Part shown: positions 26,166 through 37,312 of the stretch, piece after piece
Layout of the letters: the number at the start of each line of letters is the position of its first letter
Numbering within the stretch: position 1 is the stretch's first letter
NCBI GenBank assembly: GCA_000827265.1
Contig: KN834821.1
Location: forward strand, 124,001 to 188,000
Direction of reading: 5' to 3'
DNA: 64,000 bases
Origin: Collybiopsis luxurians FD-317 M1
Taxonomy: Eukaryota; Basidiomycota; Agaricomycetes; Agaricales; Omphalotaceae
The notes under the pieces: model-generated
The model's input: the letters and a program-made list of their open reading frames with translations, nothing else
Told to the model about the DNA's origin: nothing
The model's database searches: none
Program-made: the position numbers and the translations under genes

Positions 26166-29100
26166 CTCCCCCTGACAACAGTACCACCAATCCAAACCCA
26201 ATGCCTTTACAAAACACAAATGTTTGTCCTTAGGCAGAGCCTTCATCATCATGTCAGCGAGATTGTCCTCCGATGCAATGGGGAAAATCTCCACCTTTCT
26301 CTCCTCAATCTTGTCTCGAATAAAATGATAATGCACATCAATAGCCTTGGAAATTGCATGCTCCTTTGTCATTTCTGACAAGCTGATCACTCCCAGATTA
26401 TCACACATCAAGTTTGTTGGATCTTTGTCCCCCAACATCACCTCCTCAAACCAGCTCCTCATCCAGACAGCCTGCTGCACCCCCCGTGCTAACGAAATGT
26501 ACTCAGACTCTGTGGATGAAAGGGCAACAATGGACTGGGATTTTGATGACCATGAGACTGGAGACCCATTGATAGTGAACACATAACTGGAGATTGAACA
26601 ACAATTAGCACAGTTATTTGCCCAATCTGCATCAACATAGCCAATAGGTTTGATGGTCTCTTGGGTGGAACGACGATAAAGGATTCCATAGTGAATGGTA
26701 GTTTTGATGTATTGGCACAGCTTGATGAGAATTTCCCAATGCTCATGAGTAGGCATATTCTGAACCAAAGATAAGCTAGAGCATGCAAAAACGATATCTG
26801 GACAGGTCAACAATGCTCCCCACCAACAACACCCCAGGATTCAATGAAAAGGCTTGTCTTTCATGAAATCTTTGTGCACCTGCAACCATTTCTGAACTGG
26901 CATGATGCTGTATTTTGGAGGTAGCGGGGTCAAAATTGGCTGTAGCTTGTCCCAAATCCCAAAGTGTTTGAAAGCATTTGTGAAAAATGGGGCCTGCGAA
27001 ATGCCAATGCTTCCATCATCCAGGTAATCCATAGTCAACCCTACTAGGAACCCTTTATCTTTCACATCCTTCCAGTCCCATTTGCTGAAATCCATCATCG
27101 TTTTCTCTGCCTCAATATCTGAGTTTGCCGTAGACCACACATCATCAGTATGTACTGAGTGGATAGAGTGGCTCCCAGTTTTCGAGTCGTAGTGTACATG
27201 GATGCATGGATCAGCTCTTGAGGAATGAAAACCTATCTGCTCCAACTCCTTTTTGAGCTCTTTGAACCAGATATGACTGGCCTGCGACAAACCATACAAT
27301 GGTTTCTTCAACAAGCATACTAACTCTTCCTCCCCCTGCTTGACAAAACTGGTTGGCTGCCTCATGTACACTTTTGGATGGTCTGGGAGATTTCCATTTA
27401 GGTAAGCCAATGAGAAGTCCCATTGATGACTCTTCCACCCAAAGAATGCGCCAGTTGCTATAAGCAGGCAAACTGACTCCATCCTGGCTACCATGGACCA
27501 ACATTTGTCGTAGTCGAGACTGGCCCTTTGCATATCCCCTCGAGCAATGTAGTGAGCCTTTGTTTTCAAAATCTCTCCATTCCCTCCAACTTTCACATCA
27601 TATACCCACATACCATTCAACACACATACTCCCTCTGGATGCGGAACCAATGACCAGCAACCTCTTTCTGTCAGCTGCCAAATCTCCTCCTTCATCGCAG
27701 GGAACCACAGCTTGGAGTTTTCCATAGCCTCCTTGAATCTCGTCAGAATCTTGATGTCGCTAGCTCCTTTTATTGCACTCGCCAAGACAACCACATTGGC
27801 CCAGTCATCACCCTCCAATTGTGCCAGATCCTCATCATGTTGGTAATCCTGTGACCGTTGTAGCGCCTGTGAAGGTATGGACCTTCTTGCAGATTGTCGA
27901 AGGATTACTCCCTCCTCATCTTCATGGTCAGCATCAGCTGGGTGCATACCAGGATTGACATCTTCAACCTCACCACTGCCTGCAGGAGGGATTATGTGTG
28001 AAGTAGGAGCGGAAGGACCAGGTTCATCAACATCTTCCGCCATGCTAGGAACATCAAATGTGCCCCCCTCAGTCACAGTATGATTTGGGACCCCTTCATC
28101 AAACACCACATCCCTGACTGCAAATATAGCCCTTCGCTTTGGATCCCAGACACGATATCCACATCTGTCCAAGTATCCTACCAGCCAACCTTCCCAAGCC
28201 TGCAGTCCTAGCTTCCCTTCTTTCTGATCGAGATCTTTCACAAATATGCGACAGCCCCAGTGACAAAGGTGCGACACATTTACCCTATGGTCTCCCTCTT
28301 TCCATTTCTGCCACAGAATAATCTCAGGAACTCTCGCCATCAGAAGCATCCCCTTTATATAGCAAAATGCTGAAGCTGCCTCTGCCCAAAATTCACAGCC
28401 CAGAGTTGAATCTTCAAGCATTGCACAGACTCCCTCGATGACAGTGCAATTTGCTCTTTCTACTTGACCATTTGCGGCAGATGAATCTTTTGGGATCTTC
28501 TCCACTAAGACTCCAATGGATGCAGTGTACTCGTCGAACAAGCGATTGTCGAATTCCCAACCCATGTCAATATGAAAATGCTTGATTTTTCTACCAGTTT
28601 GTTTCTCAGCCATCACCACAAATGTTTTGACTAAACCCAGGATCGTTGCGGCCTCCTTTGAAGATGGAAAATATGGAAATGGTAAGCCTGTTGCATTGTC
28701 GACAGCTAGTAGCATATACCAGGCTCCCCCTAGACTGCATGTACGTGCCTTGCCCCAGAGGTCCAGACTGACACAGTCCAAAGGGTTGTCAGCTGGAGTG
28801 ACTATTGCATCAAATGGACGATGTGTTGACTTTGCAATCAAGCACACCTCACATTTTCCACAGACATTATGTTCTGTAATCTCCAATCTGTCGACCCACT
28901 CCTTTCACTTGACCAAAGTTATTGTATTGGTGTTAATGTGAGCAAAACATGTGTGCCACATCGCAAGAGAGCATGGTTTGCTGAGGGAAGGTGCATGAGA
29001 AGTTGTGGTTGTCTCTGTTGCCAAGATGATAGCTTTTGAATTTGGGTCGGCGGAGACTAGCGAGACCTCGTATAGCCAATGACCATTTCTCGCAGAAGCT

Positions 29101-30551
29101 AATGTACCGTCCACGACGATGGCATCCATTTTTGGGTCCTTCACTTCCAGCCTTCCTCTCCCCCATGACCCACTAAAACCCTTAGCATTGAATGCAGGTA
29201 GGGAGAGCAGGTTCATCCCGAAGGACAGTGTATGCAATGCTGCAGTCCTTATTCAATTTACCTGTCCCCCTGATGTCTTTACCAACATTTCAACAACTCC
29301 ATATCCTTCAATCGGGAACTCGCCATTGGACCCCTCTGCCGCCATTTGTCCTCGTGACTTGCGAGAGGTATACATGATAAACATGTTCTTCTCCCACACA
29401 CAACACTCAGATGCTGCACTATCCAGATACATTGGATATTTGTTATTCTCTCTCGTAGTTGTTACAGAAACACAGGGCAAGTACGATAAACCAGTCTCCG
29501 AATCTCCCGCTTGGTTCTTCTTCAAAATGGAAGCAACCTCCCCTCGATGTCTATCAGACATAGGGTCAGTGAAGACAGACATAGAGTTGTGGTTTATTGT
29601 ACCTCTGAGGTCACTGCCGAGATCAAAAGTAGTCGAGAGGATAGTGGGAGGAGGCATGTTTTGATCACCAGAGGTGCTAGCAATCATAGCGTTGGCCAAA
29701 TTGGACATATGTTTGGGAGTCTTGTACCACGCAGGACCTTTACCCTCTGAGCCTCCACCAGGAGCCCAACATTTTGCCAAGGTGTGGCCATGTCGACTGC
29801 ACACAGTGCATTTGACAACGGATTGATTCGCCGCAGTTGAGGTCACAAGTGCAGTCGCAGAAGAGGATTTATTGACACCCTTGATGAGGTCTTTGCAAAG
29901 CTGGTAGTCCAAAAGATGAGTTGTGAGTGCAGCCCAGTCATGGTGCGAGTAGTTTTGGAGTATCCAGAGGTACGATTCCGGCAAGGAGGTAAGGAAATTG
30001 GATAAGAGTTCTGGGTCTTGTACCGAACAGCCAACCTCGTTAGCTTCAGAACGAAGCCTTTCAACTAACTTGAAGTGGTCGTCGAACCGATCACCGGGAT
30101 TGAACTTCGCGTTTCGGAGCTTTTCCTGAGCCAGAGTCTGAGCAGCAACCGAGTTTGCACCATACTTGAGATTGACAGCATCTAGCATGGCTTTCGCGTT
30201 CATCTTCGCATCGATACCCAAGCCTCGGGGGTCTTTGATGTTCTGGAAAATGATCCCAGCGAGTCTGCCATCTCGGAGGTCCCATTCGGACTCGGAAGGA
30301 GTTAGAGAGTTGATAGGAGATGGGGTGCCCATAACAGGTTGACCAGCTATAGGTCCGCCAGCCAATACTGCAGGTGCTGCGTTTGCCGAAGGCCGAGGAA
30401 TTCTGCCATCAAGGTACCCCAGTAGACCGTACGCTCGAGTGAGGTTTTTGACTGCATCCTTGAAAGGTATGTACATGCCGCTTCCATCCAATTGACGGTT
30501 GTCGGGGAAGTATTGCGTAGCGGGAAGATTAGATGAGGAATTCGAGGACAT
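26160..30551 (-). pseudogene. copia Gag-Pol polyprotein frame with three in-frame TGA codons
   Basis: One continuous frame runs from an ATG at 30551 to a stop at 26162-26160. The first part is a UBN2-type Gag with a CCHC zinc knuckle (CTVCSRHGHTLAKC) and a protease with DSAAS near its active site. A TGA at 29255-29253 interrupts the frame. The GAG-pre-integrase and zinc-binding region follows, interrupted by TGA at 28907-28905 before the CGKCEVC pair. The integrase core then shows DLWG, HIDMGWEF and NGQVERAN. The reverse transcriptase has the active-site variant HTDDV, followed by TGA at 26843-26841. RNase H has GYVDADWAN and SSTESEY. There are no frameshifts. The terminal stop codon lies in the first bases of the 3' LTR. 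Confidence 0.93.
26166..26176 (-). other. copia polypurine tract
   Basis: On the minus strand AGGGGGAG lies directly before the TGTTGAAG start of the 3' LTR. This is the expected position and composition of the plus-strand primer of an LTR retrotransposon. Confidence 0.8.
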
Positions 30552-30615
30552 TTCATATAATTATTCAGGAGACGATGATGGTAATTAATCGAATTCTAGT
30601 ACTGCCGTTTGAGCG

Positions 30616-30638
30616 TTACGCGGGTCTGACTGCGAATC
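30616..30638 (-). other. copia primer-binding site, probable half-tRNA-Arg
   Basis: Immediately inside the 5' LTR the + strand (tRNA sense) reads CGGGTCTGACTGCGAATC. This resembles the 5' half of a tRNA-Arg anticodon arm: stem TCTGA, then loop CTGCGAA, ending about position 40. The base at the wobble position is G where the gene would carry A (inosine). Copia elements are known to prime from an internally cut tRNA. Confidence 0.55.
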
Positions 30639-31002
30639 TGTTAAATAAATCTCAAGACGCTGTACGAACGATTAGATACTTTTGCCTCAACTTGACGAAA
30701 CAAGAGTCATTATTTACCTGTATGAATGATTAGATACTTTTGCTACAGGTAAATCAGTACTAGTGAGACGGTAACGCTGCATGGTACTCACCCTCAACTT
30801 GACAAAACAAGAGTGAGGGTGAGAACGTACGTACACACGTCTTTATATTACAGAATCCATAACACGTATAAATAAACAAAAGCCGAAAGCCAAAAGAAAT
30901 GCAAATAACCAAAAATGGAATTGTGCCGTGATGTTGAGAAGTCGACGAACGTAAACATAATGAAAATCCATACCGGAGTCCCAATAACCTATTTCTTCAA
31001 CA
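30639..31002 (-). repeat. copia 5' LTR
   Basis: 364 bp, the promoter-side LTR of the minus-strand element. It retains more CpG dinucleotides than the 3' LTR, and one CpG present there is TpG here. Confidence 0.97.
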
Positions 31003-32868
31003 CTTACAGATGTCAACGGCAACAGGATCCCTCCCGGACCCAATATCCGGTACTTCTTCCTGCAGAGATACCCCGAGCGTGTTCTTCACACCTGGGCTAG
31101 TAAATATGGTCATTTGTTCTCCATTTGGATGGGCACCCAGCTTGCTGTTGTGATTTCAGACCCCAAAGTAGCCCGAGACCTGCTCGTAAACAACGGCGCC
31201 CTATTTTCCTCGCGTAAAAGATACTTCGTTAAAAATCAAACAGTTCTCCGGGGGCGCGCTATAACAGCCTCGGAATACGGTGACACATGGTGGGACCAGA
31301 ATTTGATATTAAGGGTTGAATGATCTCATGTTCATAACAGGCGACATCATCGAAAGTTGGCCATGCAGCTATTGACCCTGAAAGCTGTCGAGGGATACGC
31401 TGATAACCTAAATTACGAAGCGCGTATACTGACGCGCACTTTGATGGAAGGCAGTCGCTTCGGACATATACCTCTAAATCCACATCATTACGCTGGGCGC
31501 TATGCATTAAAGTGAGTACCCTAGCAAAGTTGTATGTCTCAGTCGATCTGAAAAACTCCCAATGACGCCGACCAGTAATATGCTGTTTATATCATTTGAT
31601 ATCATTTGGAATCCGGACGGATACCAGTGAAGACCCTTTGGTGGCACGTGCTCTTGAACTCACTGTGGAATTTATGGATTTGACTGGTGAGACCCCTAAC
31701 TACCACCGCGGCGTCACTGAATCACAGTAATCTCCCTAATCAGGTCCATGGGCAAATGCTATAGACTTCTTCGAGCCTCTGCAATGGATTCCGAGTACAA
31801 TGAAACATAGAGGTCATAAGCTTCATGACAACTTGATTGAAGTGTATGGAGGTATGATTATGCGTGTCAAAACAAAATTTGATGCTGGGAAATTTGTACC
31901 TGACTGCTTAGTCAAGACATTGTTGCAAAATCAGGAGAAGGAAAAACTCGATTGTGCATGTTGTCTGCTGTTTTTAGTTTTGGAGGCATTCATTCTATTA
32001 GCATTCATTTCCATTTGCAGTTTTGCGAATTAAGACATTGGATTGGGTTTAGATCTCTGGGATAATTCAGTGGTTTCTTGCCCTTATCCCATCTTACCCC
32101 GAGGTAGCTCTACGCACTCAAAAAGATCTGGATGAGGTGGTAGGACGTGCCAGATTGCCTGCGGCAGAAGATGAAATCAACCTTCCTTACATACGGGCAG
32201 TTATCAAAGAGGTGAGAATTAAAAGTTATGATCTACTTGAATCCAAACCCATGCCTAGGTACAACGAGTACACGCATCATTTTGGACGGCCACTCCGCAT
32301 TATACCAGCGAAAATTTCTCCTATAAAGGTCACTTCATACCCAAAAATACTCTTGTTGTCCTCAATTGTTGGACCCTCCATCACAATGAAGCGCGATACA
32401 ATGACCCGTATGTTACTCCAGCTTCATTAAATTTTTGTTATTAAGTTCCATTTAACGAAAGAATGAAATTCAATTCTGACCGTTTTCTGGAGGATAACCT
32501 CAGCTGTGCCGAATCTGCTAAGCTTCCTGACGTGATGGATCATGATCACTGGGCATTTGGAGCAGGGTAAGTCACTGTGATAATGTCTGAGTAAGTCTCT
32601 GCGAAAAGCTGAGTTTGCGCTGAATCCCTGCAGATGAAGAATTTGTCCTGGAATTCATGTGGCAGAGCGTGAGCTTTGGCTTGCTATCTCTCAGCTTTTA
32701 TGGGCATTTAATTTTTATTCCCTCCCTGATGAGCCCATTTCCCTGGAAGAATATGAGGGCTTGTCTGGAAGAACACCAGTACCATTCCGACTCAGACTTG
32801 AGCCTCGACACGATCAAGTAAAGTTAGCTCTTGAGAAAGATGAAGAGGTTATGTACTGGACTCTATAA
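31003..32868 (+). pseudogene. Cytochrome P450 pseudogene, main part
   Basis: Paralogue of the intact P450 at 40.4-42.4 kb with the same exon layout. It continues from the anchor left of the copia element with PPGPNIRYFF, FSIWMGTQLAVVISDPKVARDLL and RKLAMQLLTLKAVEGYADNL. It also keeps GRARLPAAEDEINLPYIRAVIKE and the ExxR-type VQR, then FGAG. Lesions besides the 5.2-kb insertion: a 10-bp tandem duplication (31589-31608, ATATCATTTG twice) shifts the frame. A 10-bp deletion relative to the paralogue lies at about 31954. An in-frame TGA at 32635-32637 replaces the first Arg of the haem-binding GRRICPG. The remaining exons and splice sites look preserved, so decay is fairly recent. It would have been a microsomal haem monooxygenase of unknown substrate. 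Confidence 0.93.
31589..31608 (+). repeat. 10-bp tandem duplication in P450 pseudogene exon
   Basis: ATATCATTTG occurs twice in a row. The intact paralogue has one equivalent unit at the corresponding place (near 41125). The extra copy shifts the reading frame and leads to a TGA soon after. Confidence 0.9.
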
Positions 32869-34736
32869 GTACATAATCATTGTCAGTCATTTATTTTGTT
32901 GATCAGTCCATCCAGAAAATTCGAAGATTGGACAGGCTCCCTCGCAGATCGGATAAGAGAATTAGCAAGAGATCTTGATAGATGGCATCGTGAAGATAGA
33001 AGAAGGGGCCGGAGAGAGAGCATGGGGAATCGTGCAATGTTAAGACCTCTCAAATCAGTATTCTAAAAGCTGGTCTGTGCACAAAAATTCAGATTTAGGA
33101 GCAATTTATTGAAACGAAAACACCAGAAAGAAGCGGGGAGGGATGACGGGTGAGAAAGAAGTATGTATGCGGATGCTTAAATAACTTAAGTTCTACTGCG
33201 AATTTCCATAGCGTTATTTTTGGAAGATTGAGCATGGACGTCACTCAAGCTATTTGTGCATCTTCTTCCATTCAATGAGGCTCCCCTTGTGAGTAATAGT
33301 CAGTATAGAAGACACACCTTGGATGCGAGTCCTATTGCAGTGTCTAAGATACTAAGCATTGGCAGCTGGACTAACTAAGTCACACAAAGAGGGTTGCAAT
33401 TGTTTCATGGTTGGACGCGCAGGTAATAGTTACTTACCCTATCAGAAGATACCGAAGGTGCGGAAGAGGAAGCGATCGACAACGGTGCTTCCAACGGGAC
33501 AGAGGCCAAATACGCGTTTTCCTGTGATGAGTATGTTACCAAGCTATTGCCACAAGAATTTGATACAATTTGCGAAGTTAATGACAAGAACTCAAAGTCT
33601 TGATCAGAATAAACGGCATTTTTGCTCGGTGTCAAAAGTTCCTCCATCTCGAAGCGGCCATGCAAACCTGCGGATACGCTGAGCCTTTTGCCTGGTTCAA
33701 ACAGACCGGAAGGAGACCCTAAGCTGCTTAATATATACGTAGAGATGAGACGAGTGATCCAACGAGTGATCCAAATATTGTCACCCCGCCATTACGAAAA
33801 AATCTGTACGACAGATTTATCGTCTGAAATGGATGAATTAGCTAGATTAGGAACCTTCCTTCAGACTACGGATCTGTCGTACAGAATTTTTCGTAATGTC
33901 GGTGTGTGTAGTAGGTGCTCGTCAGAAGTTGGCGCGCCGGCAGCCATGCTAATCAAGCCGAGTCACAAGTCGTCGTTGGCTTAAATTTATTATATGGCAG
34001 CAAGTGGCTTCTAAGTCAGCGCCGCCATTGGCTTGAACCTGCAAAAATGGTTCTAAGTATAACAGCCCTATGTTTGCTGGATCTCAGCCGGACCCTGGCT
34101 ACGAGCTCTCGCGGCCCCCTTTTTTGGATAAGTTGTTGTTGCGCATTGTCTTCCTCATCTTGTAATCTCACGGGACCCTCAAAGAGTGCACCTACATGAC
34201 TTTTGAGCTTGTATATGTCAGTATATAACTTTATGAGGGTCAAAATATAGGCTACAAAAAATTTACTGTGAAGTCGCGGCACGCTGAAACTTTGAGCCAA
34301 GCTGGTTTCCCAAATAGGCAAGCTGCGCAGTCAATAGAGCCGAAGTCAGTTTGAGGTCACACCGGGCTGCGCTAAATCACACTTCAGAAACACCACTATC
34401 GATGTATTAGAGTTGATACCGAAAATGTCGGTATAGAAAACTTTTGCAGTTCTTGGCGTATCCTGCTTAAACTTGAATGGCGGGAGAACCGCGGAGCGTG
34501 GGAGGTGTTAAATCATATTCGTCATCAGGGTCTGGACTATTCCGAGGCCCGGCCCTTCTGCTCCCTTGATTACCAATCCATCTGCCCAGATCGATCCGCA
34601 CTAACATTCTTATTAGTTTGCCTTCATCTAACGCACTAAAATTCCTTCTGGCAGTCATTTTATGATGATTTATATCGAGACAAAGTTGACAAAACTGCTC
34701 GGTATGCTGTTATCCGCACTATAGGCCTCTCGGCTG
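32869..34736. other. Intergenic with a 117-bp inverted-repeat element
   Basis: No gene was confirmed between the P450 pseudogene and the nitronate monooxygenase. A minus-strand open frame at 33405-33665 (MHGRFEMEELLTPSKNAVYS) has a coding-like look but no recognised family or continuation. A hairpin-forming repeat lies at 33786-33902. Confidence 0.45.
33786..33902. repeat. Hairpin-forming inverted repeat (MITE-like), 117 bp
   Basis: Arms of about 27 bp (33790-33816 and 33872-33898, CATTACGAAAAA...GTACGACAGAT) match with one mismatch and extend a few bases further out. An inner pair, TCTGAA/TTCAGA, extends the stem. I see no obvious target duplication. Confidence 0.75.
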
Positions 34737-35898
34737 ATGCCTAACCCAGGGACTCAGATACCAATCGTATCTGCTCCAATGTATTATGCAACTACTCCCG
34801 CTATGGCTGCCACCGCGACTGATGCTGGTGCGTTTGGGTTTATTGCTGCGGGTAAGTTAAGAGCCATTTTTGTCTTTCAGTGGGCACTAATAATATCTTA
34901 GGTTTCACTTCATCAAGTGCCCTTGTTGATGAGCTCAAAAGTGTCCGAACAGTCCTCAGCACCGCTGCGGAAGCACCTATTCCAGTAGGCGTAGGATTCA
35001 TTGGATGGATCCTTGATCAAACAGAAACATCGGATGACCCTCGCATTCCGGCAGTTCTCGCAGAACGGCCTGTAGCAATTTGGTTTGCCTTTGGGGTAGA
35101 CCTTGGCAAGTATGTTGCTCGAGTCCGTCAATATGATGCAGGTCGCGAGCACAGAACACTGATCTTTGTCATTGTAAACTCAGTTGATGAAGCAGTGCGA
35201 GCGGCAAATGAGTGGGGCGTAGATGTTATTGTAGTTCAAGGTAAGCCGAAATCATCACTGTGTCTGGTTACCATCTGATAAAGGCCGCTCAGGGAATGAG
35301 GCCGGTGGACATGGACGAGGAGATTCTCCCACACTTCATATGCTTCTGCCTGCTGTGCTTGCCGCAGTTACATCAGGACCTGTCATCTTGGCAGCTGGAG
35401 GAATTTCAACTGGAAAGCAAGTAGCAGCTGTGCTTGCAATGGGAGCAGATGGAGTTGTCCTCGGATCTCGTCTGCTAGGCACACCCGAATGCATGTACCT
35501 TGAACAATCCAAGGAGGTAATTTTCAAGTCAAAGCTTGGTTCTACAATCAGAAGTGATGTCTTTGATGAAATAAATCATACTGCCTTTTGGCCAGAAGGC
35601 TATGATGGAAGAGCTATTGCAAATGATATTTTAGGGGACCACAAAGCCGGTTTGACACTGGAAGAAAGATTGAAGAGATATGAAGCTAGCAAATTAAATG
35701 GAGAGTCAAACCGCCTTGTGATATGGGCAGGAGATGCAATTGCATATGTAAATGATAACACAACCACCAAGGTATGAATTTTGGTAAAATTCTACAGTCA
35801 TCCTAATTGAGTCAATTTCAACTTAGGCCATTATTCATCAATTGCATGATGAGGCAGTCACAATGATTCAAAGTGTTGCGGGAACTTTGAATGTATGA
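34737..35898 (+). CDS. Nitronate monooxygenase (2-nitropropane dioxygenase family)
   Basis: FMN-dependent TIM-barrel enzyme that oxidises alkyl nitronates such as propionate-3-nitronate or related compounds; usually cytosolic. Four exons, 34737-34851, 34902-35240, 35293-35771 and 35827-35898, give 334 residues with all phases matching. Landmarks are IPIVSAPMYYATTPAMAAT at the N-terminus, GAFGFIAAGF, PIPVGVGFIGW, the FMN/catalytic segment QGNEAGGHGRGD (catalytic His in AGGH), PVILAAGGISTGKQVAA and MGADGVVLGSRLLGTPE. The ATG at 34737 starts just before the first strand; the family sometimes has about ten more residues. The gene lies between the broken and intact P450 paralogues and appears intact. 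Whether it acts with the P450 is unknown. Confidence 0.94.
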
Positions 35899-36199
35899 GA
35901 TATTTATATTGTAATTGCCCAATAAAGAATCCACTCAAAGTCTGCTTCTCATTGTAATTACTGCAAAAATGCAAAATCTATGGGCATAGAAACTCCAATA
36001 GTACTGAAAGTTAAATACAATTCATCATGTCACATGTCAGGGCCTGCATCCTGGGTGACACTCTCCATTCACGTATTGCCTAGAAAGTGAGCAAACAGTG
36101 CAAATAAATTCAATGATACAATGCATGATGAGCACTCCCTCATTTTTGATTCAAATTTCTGGATGATACAGGTGGGTTCAATTAGTAATTTGAGAGTCT

Positions 36200-36330
36200 G
36201 ATGAGCCCCGGCTGCCAGCTTCCCAAATTTTTGAGCCGGGCACTGAGCCTGCCTTGAGCCGGCATAGGGCTGGGGCCCAGCCAGGGCTCAGCAGGGCCCG
36301 GCTTCCCCGGCTCAATGGCTCTGTGCTGAA
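36200..36330. repeat. GC-rich repeat patch with GGCTGGGGCCCAGCC palindrome
   Basis: Units such as GAGCCGGGC, GGGCTCAGCAGGG and CCCCGGCTCA recur in both orientations. The centre GGCTGGGGCCCAGCC is self-complementary apart from its middle. A similar composition occurs near 38025-38150. Confidence 0.5.
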
Positions 36331-37312
36331 GCTGGCACATTACTACGGGCAAGTCAGGAAAGTCAGACAAGTTACATAAGTTAATGATTTCTATGTTCAC
36401 TCTTTACCATTCCCCTTTCAATATTCTAGCCAAGCTACTTGAACTTTGAAGTCTGAAAATGCAGTGGATAAATAAATAGCATTCTGAGAATGTGGCACTC
36501 TGATCACTATTTGCTATCCAAGCTAGACATGAGCTATGACATCCAGACTTAATTGCCAATCGTCTTGTAATTGTTTGGGAATCCATTTGAAGGCTTACGC
36601 ATCATTATCAATTTGGTATACTTATCAATGGATAATACCTTATCGCAACAGCATTTGAGAAGCAAAGAGAATCAGATTCTGCAATGTGACCTCATAATGG
36701 AGCGCGTCAGAATATTGCCAATGTTTGGACTGGATTGGGGTTACGGTTTCTGCATGCGCCCAGCGCGCCAGCTAGGTTATTAGGGGGTCAGGGGTTCAGG
36801 AGTTTGGGGCTTGGTATATCATGGGGGGTCCAGGGGCAGAGGCATGTAATGGATTATGGATGTAGGCTCCTTGGCTACATGTGCCGTTCGCTGTCATATT
36901 GCATGGCGGCTGTACTTGCGGCTCAGGGCTCAAGCTGTCTACAGAGATCCTTTACCTTCTGCTTCTTGTGATGGAAGCTGTGAGGCCCAGATTAAAGCTG
37001 AAACTATTTGACATCTTATGTGAATACGTAGCAACCAAATGATCATACCTAATGGACCTGCTATAGTAGGACTTTTTTCATGATATCTTTGTTTTGAGCT
37101 TGGCTATAGCCAATTTACAATGCCAGTTGTCAGTGATTGACCGTCAAAGAAAGGGGGAGGTATTGAATGGAGTTTATGAGGTGATTCCAGGATTACGAGA
37201 AGGTGTAGGCATGGAAGTTCTTGGGATGAAAGGCAAAGTAAATGTAACAGTCAGGGTTGTTGGATGTGTAATAGGCATTGTGGTAGGATCAGGTGATAGG
37301 AGAAAGGGCATA

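Larger units (their letters stand above)
25802..31002 (-). mobile_element. Ty1/copia LTR retrotransposon, complete but with disabled ORF
   Basis: A 5.2-kb copia element transcribed right to left. It has two 364-bp LTRs (25802-26165 and 30639-31002) that begin TGTTAAATA and end TTCAACA on the + strand. It is flanked by the 5-bp target duplication CTTAC (25797-25801 and 31003-31007). Internal order is gag, protease, integrase, reverse transcriptase, RNase H, which is the copia order. A purine tract precedes the 3' LTR and a primer-binding site follows the 5' LTR. The single long frame is broken by three TGA codons with no frameshift. It sits inside the N-terminal exon of a P450 gene, which it disrupts. 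Confidence 0.97.

Noticed and set aside
25802..31002. UGA readthrough or selenocysteine as normal decoding of the copia and NLR stops
   Set aside because: Fungi lack a known selenocysteine system, three stops in one polyprotein is too many for gag-pol suppression, and substitutions nearby are CpG-biased.
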